NCBI GenBank assembly: GCA_030142905.1
Contig: JASJOG010000021.1
Coordinates: 1,454,001 to 1,518,000 of the forward strand
DNA: 64,000 nucleotides
From: Heliopora coerulea
Taxonomy: Eukaryota; Cnidaria; Anthozoa; Scleralcyonacea; Helioporidae
Direction of reading: 5' to 3'
Below are positions 34,301-40,173 of this stretch, piece after piece. Every line of letters starts with the position of its first letter. Position 1 is the first letter of the stretch. A program made the position numbers and the translations under genes. Under the pieces are notes generated by a model. The model worked only from the letters and a program-made list of their open reading frames with translations. It did no database searches and had not been told where the DNA came from.

Positions 34301-36303
34301 TTTCACTTAGTTATTTTGCATACCTATCATATTATTTCCTGTTCCTTACAGCCGTTAACTCTGCCAGTTTGTCGATGACACATTAATGATTAATCGGTGT
34401 CCTTTATGTAAATAGATGGGTTTTCCTCTTCCTCAGTGATGATGTCATTGCATCAACTTATGTATATATAGATCTGGCAATGTTTTTGTAATTAGTCTGT
34501 CTGATAATGTCTTTGAAATAAAAATGATATATCACAACATTCATTAGAATTTGTCTTGATTTTATCTCATATCTTGAGTTTTCAAGACAACATTATTCTT
34601 CAGAGTTTGTTTCATCCTAAAACACTTCATTCATGGCACAATCTGGATTTAGATACCTGTATCACTAAGAATAGAAAATTGACAAGTTCCTTTTAAACCA
34701 CTATAAAACAGGAGGTGTACTGCTGGGTTTATCCTGTATTAATTGATTAAGCCTTACATGAATTAGTACAGTGTGTGACAGAGTGCAATCAGTGTCCAAA
34801 AGAGTACACTGGACTCCAAATATTTCTTGTGTGATTTAATGTTGATATTATTAGTTTCATGAGCCTACTGCCACACCAGCACAGCTAAGACCTTACACTT
34901 CTCATTAGCTCAAATATAGGTGCTGCTGCTGCCAGACCTGGTAAATCTGCCATTAAAGTCTGTTTTCTGAAGCACATCATATGGTATAAAACTAAATTTT
35001 AGCTACAGTTCATGAACAATCATTGATATAAAAGCAATGTATTAATAAACAAGACCATGACAGAAAAATTGAAGAATTTAATTAATTTGCAGAACTGGAG
35101 AAGTATTCGTGGTCATTTTTTTTTTCTTTTTTGCCTCTCTATTAAGAATTTTACATTCCAGTAAAAAATAGGTACATGCACATGTATTAGTAACAAGTGC
35201 AATCAACTGAAAAAAACCCAGATTTTGGAAGTACAGTGTATGTGAATGAATTTACTGAAGAGGCAAAGAAACTTTGTGCCAAACTTTTTATTTGTTCTAC
35301 CAATTGCAATTTGCATCAATGACAGTGTCTGTCAAGAAAGAGTTCCTTGCCCTATTGAAGCATTCCTGTCACTCAGAAAGAACAATTTAGATAAGGTAGA
35401 AAATTATAAAAGATTCTGGCAATTGTAAACCTGTCAACATGCAGCTATCTTTTTCATGAACATGTAAATTGAATTAGGCAGTGAAACCTGATGTCCAAAC
35501 TTATTGGACCAATCTTAGATTGTTTTGCCACTTTGGATGTGACTTCTGAGAAAAAGTGGTGGTGGTGAGGAACTAAAGCCCAGATCTGCCATCCCTGAAC
35601 ATCAATCAAGGCATTACTTAGTATAATGTTAAGCATTAGTATAATAAAAATATAGCAAAGGAAATACTGTGATTTGGTGACTTAATGTGCCATGATGTCA
35701 TGGCAACTCCCACTTCTACACTCTTCGTATCAAACAAATTTCTAACGGTCCTTTATAAGGACTTATTCCACCTCTATCACTGCCAATTACAAAACTTTAA
35801 AAGAAAACTTTAGCATCACCATCATTCTGAAACAGAATTGAAACACTGCACATCCATCCTCATGGATAGCGTTAAGTTCTCGCGAGAATATCTCGAGCAC
35901 TTAAATTGGATAAAAACTCGCCTCCAATCCCTGTGGACTCGATAGCTCAACAGGTAGAGCTGCGGACCGGTATCCCGAAGGTGCGAGTTCAAATCCCGCT
36001 CGAGTCAACATTTTTCAGTTGACTTCAGCAGTGTAGGTTAATTGTGAAGTTTCGTTTCAAAAGATACTAACCTATACAAGCAATTAAGTCAGACAATGCC
36101 AAATAAAAGATTATGCTGGGATTGGGTGAAGGCCTGCGTCTTTGTCGATCGCGATATTGCCATAATGATTTCAGTTGAAGAGCAGCTCCCAGAAAGCCCA
36201 CACTTGAAGTTGTCATACAAATACCACCAATGATATATCTTTCTTCGGAGGAAAGTGTAGCACTAGGAATGCAGAAAACAGACCTGTCACGAAGAAATGC
36301 CAT
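1909..36303 (-). CDS. GPR143-like: GPR143 (OA1)-like seven-transmembrane receptor, 8 coding exons
   Basis: Joined exons: 36072-36303, 29856-29968, 27062-27150, 22443-22535, 16295-16406, 15179-15273, 2452-2548, 1909-2211. They sum to 1134 nt, giving 377 residues plus stop, and splice phases agree at every junction. Seven hydrophobic segments lie at about residues 24-46, 63-87, 116-138, 149-168, 186-208, 231-250 and 270-292. Family hallmarks are the short N-terminus MAFLRDRSVFC, ALSDLIACIG in TM2, YHILAW in TM4, CELYPG before TM5, FPVMAVMIANP in TM5, RYTVVDRDA before TM6, ICWLPNIF in TM6 and LNPLQG in TM7. The vertebrate homologue, about 404 residues, is the ocular albinism protein, an intracellular melanosomal/endolysosomal receptor; location here is inferred only. 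The tail (about 295-377) is rich in Ser, Thr and Pro. The start ATG has A at -3 and G at +4. No frameshift or stop is seen in any exon. Confidence 0.93.
2452..2548 (-). CDS. GPR143-like: GPR143-like exon 7 (residues 245-277)
   Basis: Acceptor TTTGTTTCAG; donor GTTGAG/GTATGT. The first base completes a Cys codon, giving ICWLPNIFSVSYDLF across the junction, like the family's ICWLSNIINESLLF. It continues through the last outer loop to the start of TM7 (DRLWFVE). Confidence 0.9.
2549..3602. other. Receptor intron 6, proximal part
   Basis: No gene recognised. Contains AT-rich sequence with an imperfect repeat of ACGAATTTAATTC near 3215-3250 and an oligo-T tract at 3425-3450. Confidence 0.5.
3965..6329 (-). 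pseudogene. Decayed hAT transposase, ZNF862/TTF-finger type
   Basis: N-terminal part (6329-5742): basic stretch KRKRQFQPSWKVLFPWVE, then a TTF-type zinc finger with CMYCIYC ... FRKHTLESHNISKQH, as in ZNF862/KIAA1586-like proteins. Middle part (5391-5125): IIHCVAHNLELAVADAV, the conserved C-x-x-H-x-L-x-L block of hAT catalytic domains. C-terminal part: the dimerisation motif TATCERCFSTMKSLKTSLK (about 4138-4080). The frames are separated by shifts and stops, and the C-terminal motif is interrupted by the MITE at 4139-4376. Not functional as read. Confidence 0.85.
4139..4376. mobile_element. 238 bp hAT-type MITE nested in the hAT transposase
   Basis: Terminal inverted repeats CAGGCCCGCCGAGAG / CTCTGCGGGCCTG with a perfect 8 bp target duplication GTTGCAGT at 4131-4138 and 4377-4384. 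GC-rich interior with a G-tract at 4312-4325 and no coding capacity. Removing the element and one duplication restores the order ...CTAT/CERCFS... in the host transposase, which shows that it inserted after the hAT copy arrived. Confidence 0.93.
7541..8336. other. Intron 6 sequence, nothing recognised
   Basis: Non-coding sequence. A short direct duplication (ATAGTACCTCG twice) at about 7519-7540 marks the LINE 5' junction. Confidence 0.5.
8338..8737 (+). repeat. Left 400 bp terminal inverted repeat
   Basis: Begins AACAAAGGCAGATAATG. Two CCAAT boxes lie within the outer 70 bp (CAGCCAATCAGCG and GAACCAATCAGG), which could give an outer-facing or inward promoter. It contains a 62-codon open frame on the minus strand (8458-8646; MKHELGREHFV...) that is identical in the right arm. 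I cannot assign a function to it. Confidence 0.9.
9725..9921. repeat. Two diverged copies of an unnamed repeat
   Basis: Two copies about 114 bp apart share GGCTCATCC, GATGAGT, TTAGCCAGAGTAA, AGAGTGTGCC and CTTAATGGGTTAAGG. No coding signal. Lies inside the long-TIR element. Confidence 0.75.
10632..10907 (-). CDS. Unassigned 91-codon open frame in the long-TIR element
   Basis: Open frame with a balanced composition (TIYSPERLGRLHLDESILEV, FNRLFLKLLSDNLKKL). No family recognised; no clear splice or initiation context. It may be a remnant of a protein carried by the element or a chance frame. Confidence 0.25.
   Translation of the reverse strand: MMHLIFIGLKGFFTDINPSDTTLFATIYSPERLGRLHLDESILEVLSNPEQFNRLFLKLLSDNLKKLTSLKFQIFNSFPAMNSFLSGTNVH
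10929..11690. mobile_element. Non-autonomous pogo/Tigger-like element
   Basis: Ends are CAGCAGAACCCGAGTTTTAC and the complement of CAGTAGAACTTGAGTTTTAC, flanked by TA on both sides. The subterminal sequence repeats the motif GCGACCAC. Closely related ends are found at 32090-32937, where a transposase C-terminus survives, so this is a deleted member of that family. Inserted inside the long-TIR element. Confidence 0.82.
12078..12311 (-). CDS. Hypothetical 77-residue single-pass membrane protein
   Basis: ATG in a favourable context (AAAAATGG) at 12311. The product has a polar N-terminus (MENDEFIVFVHPPDDNCLPL), a basic stretch and one strongly hydrophobic segment (SSIVVVIIVTLLFVVVFMNCI), then a short tail. 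It could be a small tail-anchored protein, the first exon of something longer, or chance. It lies 211 bp inside the right arm of the long-TIR element, so it may be captured cargo. No homologue recognised. Confidence 0.3.
   Translation of the reverse strand: MENDEFIVFVHPPDDNCLPLKANKKLFIRLQIHRSRPPARDLPSSIVVVIIVTLLFVVVFMNCITSRWGRSLVSLGV
12523..12922 (-). repeat. Right 400 bp terminal inverted repeat
   Basis: Reverse complement of 8338-8737. The observed differences cluster near 12830-12865 (three changes in the CCAGCATGTCTG stretch and one in the adjacent CCAAT box region). Confidence 0.9.
12931..15178. other. Intron 6, distal part; one long open frame
   Basis: Mostly unassigned. The minus strand carries a 167-codon open frame at 13865-14368 beginning LVVNLLQKSKIIFPPC, with basic and hydrophobic stretches. 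Its phase does not fit splicing from receptor exon 6, and I recognise no family. The minus strand at about 14770-14850 contains a D-arm-like GGCTCAGGTAGAGC and could be an old SINE. Confidence 0.35.
15179..15273 (-). CDS. GPR143-like: GPR143-like exon 6 (residues 214-245), start of TM6
   Basis: Acceptor AAATACCAG; donor TATG/GTAAGG. Encodes the third inner loop LRSSGRYTVVDRDALNLCKR and the first part of TM6, KFFLMVVVFTI. This aligns with the family's GIYTENERR...IKIRFFKIMLV region. The following intron is 12.6 kb and holds most of the transposons in the window. Confidence 0.88.
15274..16294. other. Receptor intron 5
   Basis: About 1 kb of non-coding sequence between exons 5 and 6; nothing recognised. 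Confidence 0.5.
16295..16406 (-). CDS. GPR143-like: GPR143-like exon 5 (residues 176-213), TM5
   Basis: Acceptor CCTTCTTTAG. Encodes CELYPGRLSRLILSYFPVM and MIANPFLFLITYKKGK. Donor choice: AAA/GTAATT at 16295 keeps phase 0 with exon 6. A GT two codons earlier (G/GTAAAG) would break the frame. Cys177 lies where the family has its outer-loop Cys before TM5. Confidence 0.85.
16407..17437. other. Receptor intron 4, distal part
   Basis: Non-coding; no repeat family recognised. Confidence 0.45.
17438..18071. mobile_element. Harbinger-like non-autonomous element
   Basis: Inverted ends GGCCCCGTCCACG and GGCCTTGTCAACACG, flanked by the 3 bp direct repeat TGA (17435-17437, 18072-18074), which fits the TNA targets of PIF/Harbinger elements. 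The termini are followed inward by alternating GAAAACG/TTTTCAAA motifs such as CGAAAACGAAAACG at about 18042-18055, a pattern common to this class of MITE. A 155-codon open frame on the plus strand inside it shows no recognised domain and is probably chance. Confidence 0.6.
18072..18867. other. Intron 4 sequence with a (TA)n tract
   Basis: A 67-codon minus-strand open frame at 18205-18408 (RMPCELCAKHLPTPGNKDL) is unassigned. A (TA)n tract lies at 18801-18824, just outside the palindrome at 18868. Confidence 0.4.
18868..19062. repeat. Long palindrome from Penelope-type termini
   Basis: Arms 18868-18958 and 18973-19062 are reverse complements at about 97% (one oligo-A length difference and one extra T), separated by only 14 bases. 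Both sides abut (TA)n tracts, as do the ends of the Penelope-like element at 19400-21165. The arrangement looks like two head-to-head copies of an element terminus. The centre of the minus strand carries a hammerhead ribozyme core. Confidence 0.9.
18936..18970 (-). ncRNA. Hammerhead ribozyme core (type I, short stem III)
   Basis: Minus strand, in order: stem I strand GCAC (18970-18967); core CUGAAGA (18966-18960); stem II GCU-UUAU-AGC (18959-18950); core GAAA (18949-18946); a 3 bp stem III AAC/GUU with no loop, which uses the last A of GAAA; cleavage-site A at 18940; stem I return strand GUGC (18939-18936). All conserved core positions fit. Penelope-like elements are known to carry such ribozymes in their termini, often with stem III so short that a dimer is needed. 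The opposite arm lacks CUGANGA and cannot form one. Confidence 0.8.
19063..19155. repeat. (TA)n microsatellite with TATATG variants
   Basis: Near-pure TA dinucleotide repeat that changes to TATATG units at its right end. Confidence 0.95.
19286..19386. repeat. (TA)n / TATATG microsatellite at Penelope 3' side
   Basis: TA repeat interrupted by TATATG units; directly abuts the 3' end of the Penelope-like element. Confidence 0.95.
19390..21165 (-). mobile_element. Penelope-like retroelement (RT plus GIY-YIG), inactive
   Basis: Read on the minus strand. The RT part (about 21150-20530) shows LVTIDFVGLHSHIPHTEGLE, QKLGTAVCTKFAPAYAKIFM and RFLDHVFMIW. The last is the catalytic box with the expected D-D changed to D-H, so the RT is dead. 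Next come a linker with FVSIRRLKNLKDHLVRAKL (about 20050) and a GIY-YIG endonuclease domain (19989-19570) with a preceding CQIC motif, YLLSCKTCKKSYVGST and RFNNHKNS. A stop and frameshift separate the two domains. The 3' untranslated region contains CTGACGAAGGGGCGG / CGCCCCGAAATG, a hammerhead-like but imperfect hairpin at about 19470-19495. Both ends lie in (TA)n tracts (19286-19386 and 21166-21190). Confidence 0.88.
21245..21339. repeat. Short palindrome next to Penelope 5' end
   Basis: Perfect 24 bp arms at 21261-21284 and 21300-21323 (GCATGATATCAAGAATTATC...), extended outward by an imperfect TTGGATTC match. Loop of 15 bases. Confidence 0.85.
21347..21533. mobile_element. 187 bp MITE-like element
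   Basis: Inverted ends TTATTATACAATT at 21347 and 21533. The interior includes a second inverted pair (GTCGCCTACAGACA / TGTCTTGTAGGTGGCGA). No coding capacity. The target duplication cannot be fixed because the flanks are AT-rich and palindromic. Confidence 0.65.
21537..21724. repeat. TATATGTG compound microsatellite
   Basis: About 190 bp of TATATG and TATGTG hexamer-type units. It translates as open frame in every phase, so the frames there are not genes. Confidence 0.97.
21725..22442. other. Intron 4 proximal part
   Basis: A 65-codon minus-strand frame at 22026-22223 has no recognised domain. Short GATATCGATATATCGGTATC-like sequence near 22240-22280. Nothing else seen. Confidence 0.45.
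22443..22535 (-). CDS. GPR143-like: GPR143-like exon 4 (residues 145-176), TM4
   Basis: Acceptor TTTTTCATAG; donor AATGA/GTAAGT. Encodes PIVVYHILAWLIPLELVVII then EGVNFGQYPN. YHILAW followed by a Glu-Gly end to TM4 is the clearest single match to GPR143 (YHIMAW...VEG in the human protein). Confidence 0.9.
22690..22980. repeat. Inverted pair of a tRNA-derived SINE
   Basis: The left end reads GACCCAGTCGGGACC ... AATGCAACTTCAGGGTCTC. The reverse complement of the right end reads GACCCAACCGGGAACAG ... AATGCAACTCCAGGGCCTC. The right copy contains an A-box-like AAGCTCAGTTGGCAGAGC and a GGGTTCC-type B-box remnant. Two related copies therefore lie head to head. It lies beside exon 4, in the intron between exons 3 and 4. 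Confidence 0.65.
22981..25059. other. Receptor intron 3, central part
   Basis: No gene or repeat family recognised. A GTTAGGATTAGGGTCTGGG stretch at about 24700 resembles the interior of the MITE at 57897. Confidence 0.4.
25060..26790. repeat. Tandem array of diverged ~360-410 bp units
   Basis: The landmark AAAAGTTAATTTGAATTCACC recurs with small changes at about 25130, 25540 and 25900. A second landmark (TTCCTAATTACATTTGGAGC and variants) recurs at about 25478, 25838 and 26757. Other shared blocks include TAACAGGCTTTTCAAT, AACAAGCCAAACTGCC and TCGCTGTCCATTTC. The third unit is interrupted by the MITE at 25968-26303. No coding signal; lies in the intron between exons 3 and 4. Confidence 0.85.
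25968..26303. mobile_element. 336 bp MITE inside the tandem array
   Basis: Inverted ends CATAGGCGTAGGA and CAGCGGCGTAGGA (11 of 13 match) with TAATA as a 5 bp direct repeat outside (25963-25967 and 26304-26308). A neighbouring array unit without the insert reads AATATATCCTGTCTGG across the site, supporting the boundaries. Confidence 0.75.
27062..27150 (-). CDS. GPR143-like: GPR143-like exon 3 (residues 116-145), TM3
   Basis: Acceptor GTTTACAG; donor GATTG/GTGAGT. Encodes TM3 and the start of the second inner loop (LFAYLATYIWTFAYALDMC, then FQIYQI). This matches the family pattern of an aromatic-rich TM3 ending in A-x-D. Ends in phase 2. Confidence 0.88.
27151..29855. other. Receptor intron 2
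   Basis: Non-coding sequence. Open frames at 28253-28465 and 29007-29309 have no recognised domains. Nothing else seen. Confidence 0.45.
29856..29968 (-). CDS. GPR143-like: GPR143-like exon 2 (residues 78-115)
   Basis: Acceptor ATTTTAG before GGGTATTTGCC; donor GAA/GTGAGT. It completes TM2 (GVFALAVCLM) and encodes the first outer loop (EVYKPRHNDLYAPLGTAIE), which leads into TM3. Ends in phase 0. The intron before it (29969-36071) carries a pogo-like element, a Penelope GIY-YIG fragment and SINEs. Confidence 0.88.
29969..32089. other. Receptor intron 1, first part
   Basis: Non-coding, AT-rich, with oligo-A tracts near 30380 and 31360. No gene recognised. Confidence 0.45.
32090..32937 (+). 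mobile_element. Pogo/Tigger-like element with transposase remnant
   Basis: Inverted ends CAGTGAAACCTGAGTTTTAC at 32090 and its complement at 32937, flanked by TA (32088-32089, 32938-32939). The plus strand retains the C-terminus of a pogo/CENP-B-like transposase in two frames: VTIDEAAAMVEGMRRFGLEN (about 32520) and, after a frameshift, EAMLQIEGTIQELKFERV ... TTFFPLSK with a stop (about 32600-32696). The catalytic core is deleted. A triplicated AGTCTCACCGTAGAGAAATC unit lies at about 32290-32370. Confidence 0.88.
32938..33344. other. Receptor intron 1, nothing recognised
   Basis: AT-rich non-coding sequence. Confidence 0.45.
33345..33605 (-). mobile_element. tRNA-derived SINE, copy 1 (minus)
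   Basis: A 71 nt tRNA-like segment at 33415-33345 has a perfect 7 bp acceptor stem (GACTTGA/TCAAGTC), D-arm TAGCTCAAGAGGTAGAG, loop CTGGTAT (GGT in the anticodon position, Thr-like) and B-box AGTTCAAATC. Upstream (33560-33420) is the SINE body with TTCTGAAATAGAATTGAAAC and ACACTG. A partial second tRNA-like end (GTGCGAGTTCAAATCCCAC) lies at about 33600-33565, so the unit is dimeric or nested. Confidence 0.75.
33700..34560 (+). mobile_element. Penelope-like 3' fragment with GIY-YIG domain
   Basis: The open stretch at 33907-34116 encodes VVYQITCPGFQKSYIGKTNC ... LTEHATQHNN ... ISQHFLQCEH, a GIY-YIG endonuclease domain with QSYIGKT-type core. Upstream sequence (about 33845-33900) reads like the linker (FIIIYNTKKSF) in another frame. 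The YIG lineage differs from the copy at 19390-21165. No RT portion is present. The 3' side has CTGATAATGTCTTTGAAA at about 34502-34520, a hammerhead-like motif with a changed core base. Confidence 0.7.
34561..35825. other. Receptor intron 1, nothing recognised
   Basis: Non-coding sequence; short open frames at 35246-35428 and 35454-35636 show no domains. Confidence 0.45.
35826..36060 (+). mobile_element. tRNA-derived SINE, copy 2 (plus)
   Basis: Body TTCTGAAACAGAATTGAAAC ... GTTCTCGCGAGAATATCTCG, followed by a 71 nt tRNA-like segment at 35936-36006 with perfect acceptor stem GACTCGA/TCGAGTC, D-arm GCTC/GAGC and B-box GAGTTCAAATC. The anticodon loop CCGGTAT carries GGT but lacks U33, so it is not a working tRNA. 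The copy ends about 12 bases before the exon 1 donor of the receptor. Confidence 0.8.
36072..36303 (-). CDS. GPR143-like: GPR143-like exon 1 (residues 1-78)
   Basis: Start ATG at 36303. Encodes the short extracellular/lumenal N-terminus, TM1 (GGICMTTSSVGFLGAALQL), a basic first loop (RDRQRRRPSPNP) and the first half of TM2 (FYLALSDLIACI). The donor after ATAG is GTTAG at 36071, leaving one base of the Gly codon. An upstream in-frame extension exists to about 36480 but does not look like this family, so the internal ATG is preferred. A 5' untranslated exon may lie further upstream. Confidence 0.9.
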
Positions 36304-39300
36304 CCTTAGTCCACGTAGTCGACTGACTATCGTTATTCGAAGGTGTAGAAAACTCGAAAATTGGTTCGCTCTTCGAAGTGCAGTGTAGAACGGGAGTACG
36401 AGATGACAGGTCTGACATTGACCGTAGAGTCTGCAATGTACCAGCGGTTTAAGATAAGATTTAAACAAAAAATAATGCAATTCCTATGCATGGACTGTTG
36501 TTTCGAGCAAAGGTCCTTAGTAACTTCGTCGATGTGAAACCTGAAATGATTTAGAAACAAGATGCAATTTTTGTAAAGGTAAAAAATCATGTGACGCGAT
36601 GATCCCGGTTGCCGGGATGATTATTATTACATAAGGTGAGCTGGCTCGTTTACCGAGCTGGCCCGGTAAACGGGCTGGCTCATTGCCATGTGAATGCATT
36701 ATTTTCTACAGTGAGTTTATCGTTGTTAGGCGGGCTAGCCCGTTTTGTTTCTTAGTTCCTAACGCGGCCAACATTAGCGATGAATTTAATAATCTTCGTT
36801 TATACCTTCCAAACATCGTTCGTATTAAAAGAAGGCGCCGCCTCTTTATGCATCTAGCACCTAAATACCCCTATCAAGGAGAACACGGCTTTGAGCATTT
36901 GTTTACTAGCTTTGTTGCAACTATTATTGTCGTAAAGAAATGCTATCACACGAGCGTCATCTAAAACCTTGCCGTAGACTTAGCAGAATCCTTGTTGGTG
37001 GCAAAAACTACGTCCGCTTATTCTGACGTCCGTTATCGTAGTGGATTCACTAGCCAAAGTCCGCACAGAATTTATCACCACTACTGATATTATAAGAAGA
37101 GTTATCTTTGCCCAGTTTTTGTTAGAGCTTCAGTTTCTCAATTCAATCCGAACCAAAACGTCAGACAACAGATGAATATAAAATTATATTATTTTCATTT
37201 TCTCTTCAAAACAAACCGCACAGTAAGCCACCGATTTTCCTGCTCTCCATCCCGGAGAGTCATCATCGGTCTCAAATATTAAGCACTTCATGCAAAAGTA
37301 AATCCCACATTTTAAATAACTGTACATTTTCAGAGAAGAACAAGAACTACACACATTTTGGTTTCCTGCTGATTCTGCCCTTGTCTGCTTCGAACGACGA
37401 GTTTTCCCAATCGTCCGCGCATGGCATTTAGAAAAAACATTGGATTGTGGGTAAAACTTAATTTAAAATAATTTATGCATTTGATTCGGCACATGTGCAG
37501 CAGCGTTGCCACTTCTAGGGATTTTACCCCAGATCTGGGGATTTTGTGGTTTTCCTAGGGATCTGAGGAATTTTTGCCAAAATCTGGGGAAATTTTACTA
37601 CGCAATGTTGAAGATTTCACTTTTTGAAGACTTTTTCTCTTGACTTTATTTTGATTGCAAATGATAAAACCATTTGCCAGTGTTCTGACAAAAGAGAAAA
37701 GTGGTTTATATTTAGCCCTTCCACTTTTGATAGGGTAGAGACAGCTATTTTGTGCTTGTACTGTTTTGTTTCAATTGTTTGTTATCGCTGGTGCATGTGA
37801 AAATGGTTTTTCTTCTAAGCGTGCTGTGAGGAAATGTGACATCACGTGCACATAGGGCAAAGGGCATCATATACAGTATATTTTTGTTCAGTGACAAAAT
37901 TTGCATTAATTTTTGTTTTCCCATACTACACAGTCATTTCTATCCAGCCCTGTCGCTTAAGTGCATGATTGGAATATTGGGTGAATGGTTAATAGTTATG
38001 TAACTTATTTGTGATTTAATGGAATTTAATGGTTATGTGTAATTTAGATAGATTATACACGTGTGTAGATTCCACATTCATTTTATATTATAATTTCATT
38101 AGAAATTAATTTTTTGAACACAAGTCACGGACTCAGCATATACTTTAATAAGGCTAGTTCACAATGGTCGTAAGGTGTAGTAGAGTCCCAAGACTTGCAC
38201 GATTGAAGTTGTACCACTGCTCGCAAGAGCCCGCACCTCATGGTTCACAATGGTTGCAAGAGTTGATATGAGTTGTAAGAAAAACAAAACAGAAAACAAA
38301 AGTGCAACTGCTTGCGATAGGAGTGCACAATGACGTTGCAGTCATTGCAGTCATCTCGCTAGTTTTAGCGCGTTTCAGAAGTTTTTTACGCTTGTCGGGT
38401 GAGAGTTTTTTTGACAACTATTTGTCTGCAGCTGTATAAACATGGTCGCATTCAATTCTAAAGGAAGACTACTAAACTCCGCTATATTGCAACTGAAGGA
38501 GATTAGTAACTTAGCAATAGGGCTGCTGGGTATTATCAGTTTAGGACATCCAATGCGTGGTAGAGCGAGACGTACGACACGGAGCACGTTGCAATCTTTG
38601 GTCGTCAATATTCGCAAATAATTGTCACGAGTTGCAATCGTGTCGCAAAAGGTTGACCGAACCAAACTCTTGAGACTGCGACCACGACTGCCAAGCGACT
38701 GCTGCGACAGCCGCAGCTCCATGGTATACAATCGTATCTAATGGTGCGACCGTTTTATCGCAAGCCTTCGTGCAACTATTGTGCACCGGGCCACATGCCG
38801 GAGAACTGGGGAGGGCCTGGACCCCAGGATAATGACAGGTTTTTATCAGTAAATTTGTCGTTTGCCGATTGCGAAGGACGAAGTTACCGTTTTCAAGGCT
38901 TTCCAGCAACTTACTTCAGTGCGAAGTAGTGTTATAGGCCACATCGAATACGTTTTTTGTGCCTGGGGTATTCTCAGTCTAATTTGAAGATTTTTTTGTC
39001 AAATCTCGGGATTTGTAAAATTTCCGAGTGGTAACGCTGATGTGAAGTTCGACAGTACATGTGAATAAACCGTCGAATTTCTTTTGAATATTCGACTGGC
39101 TCAGTCGAATATTCGGCGGGAGTCGCATTTAATTCAAATCTGTCACATTCAATTAATTCAGACGTCAAACTTCACATGCATTTAATTCTTGAATTAGATT
39201 CACCATGTGTGAAATGCGACGCATGAACCGGGCCTTAGCCTCAAGTTCAAGTCACATTGGCAAAACCTTTTTTTATTATACCTTTTCGATATTGCATACT

Positions 39301-40173
39301 TTCATTGCTCTGACAGATCAATCAAAACGTAGAAATCTTAGTCTGCTCACCTATAGGATTATACCAAATACATATAAATATATATTGTACAGCTCCAAAT
39401 GTTACACATAGGTGACGATTGCACAATGCAATACAATACAAATTGGAGTTGGCTATTGATCCTCTGGGATGTTGCAGTCTTGCGGAAGACTGTTGCTAGT
39501 GAATGATGTTTCAACGATCTCAGTGGCGGTCATCTTCCGTGTCAGGTGAGAAATATTCGTCAGGTTTGCTTATTTATCTGTTTTGTAGTTAGCAGGAGTA
39601 TAATCGTTAGTAGGAGTGTAATGGTAATCGTAATAGTATGAGTGTATGAAGCTGGTATGTGTGAGTGTAGACGTGATTTGATTGTTCATCAGTGCATGCA
39701 TTACTTGAGCGAGTGTTCTTGGTAAGTCTGCGTGGGAGTTAGCGTTATTTATAACGATTTATACCTAAAGCATGTTTCTAACTCTTTGGTAAGCTTATGG
39801 TAATCATTGTATTCTGTTAAGTGGTTAAGTGGTTTTTACCACGCTTGCACCCGCATATACCAGTGACATGCCCGCCTTCTGTGTCTCAACCAAATCAGAC
39901 AAATAAGCACCCAGACAAACATTTCTCACTTACCTTTGAAGATGGCCGACGCTGAGGCCGTCAAAACGTCACGCAACAACCTGGATGATTGATAACAACT
40001 CCTACTAATATTCCTAAGTTCAAACGACTTATATTAATACAAGTTGGAAAGATCAAATCTGATTCAAGACCTAAAATTGCCAACGCGTTGTCCAAAACAA
40101 ACAATAGAAAAATTTTTAAATTCGATGTTATGATATTGGTTTTATAGTCATTTAAAGACCAAGACATTAAATT
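36304..40173. other. Intergenic region between receptor start and transporter stop
   Basis: Expected to contain the receptor promoter and 5' untranslated sequence. No TATA or other element stands out near 36304-36700. CCCGGTAAACGGGCTGG-type inverted sequence lies at about 36650-36680. No coding gene recognised. Confidence 0.5.
38160..38800. repeat. Possible DNA-transposon remnant
   Basis: Left side GGCTAGTTCACAATGGTCG; the reverse complement of the right side reads GGCCCGGTGCACAATAGTTGC. Repeated GTTGCAA/TTGCAAC words lie between. Ends only partly match and no target duplication is clear. Confidence 0.3.

Noticed and set aside
34502..34520. Hammerhead ribozyme in the second Penelope fragment
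   Set aside because: The core reads CUGAUAA instead of CUGANGA and no stem II pairs before GAAA; at best a decayed copy.
35936..36006. A functional tRNA-Thr gene
   Set aside because: Acceptor stem and D-arm are good, but U33 is missing, the anticodon stem is imperfect, and the same unit recurs with a common SINE body at 33345 and 49462.
36304..36480. N-terminal extension of the receptor
   Set aside because: The frame is open upstream of 36303 but does not resemble the family, and the internal ATG has a good context and a family-like N-terminus.
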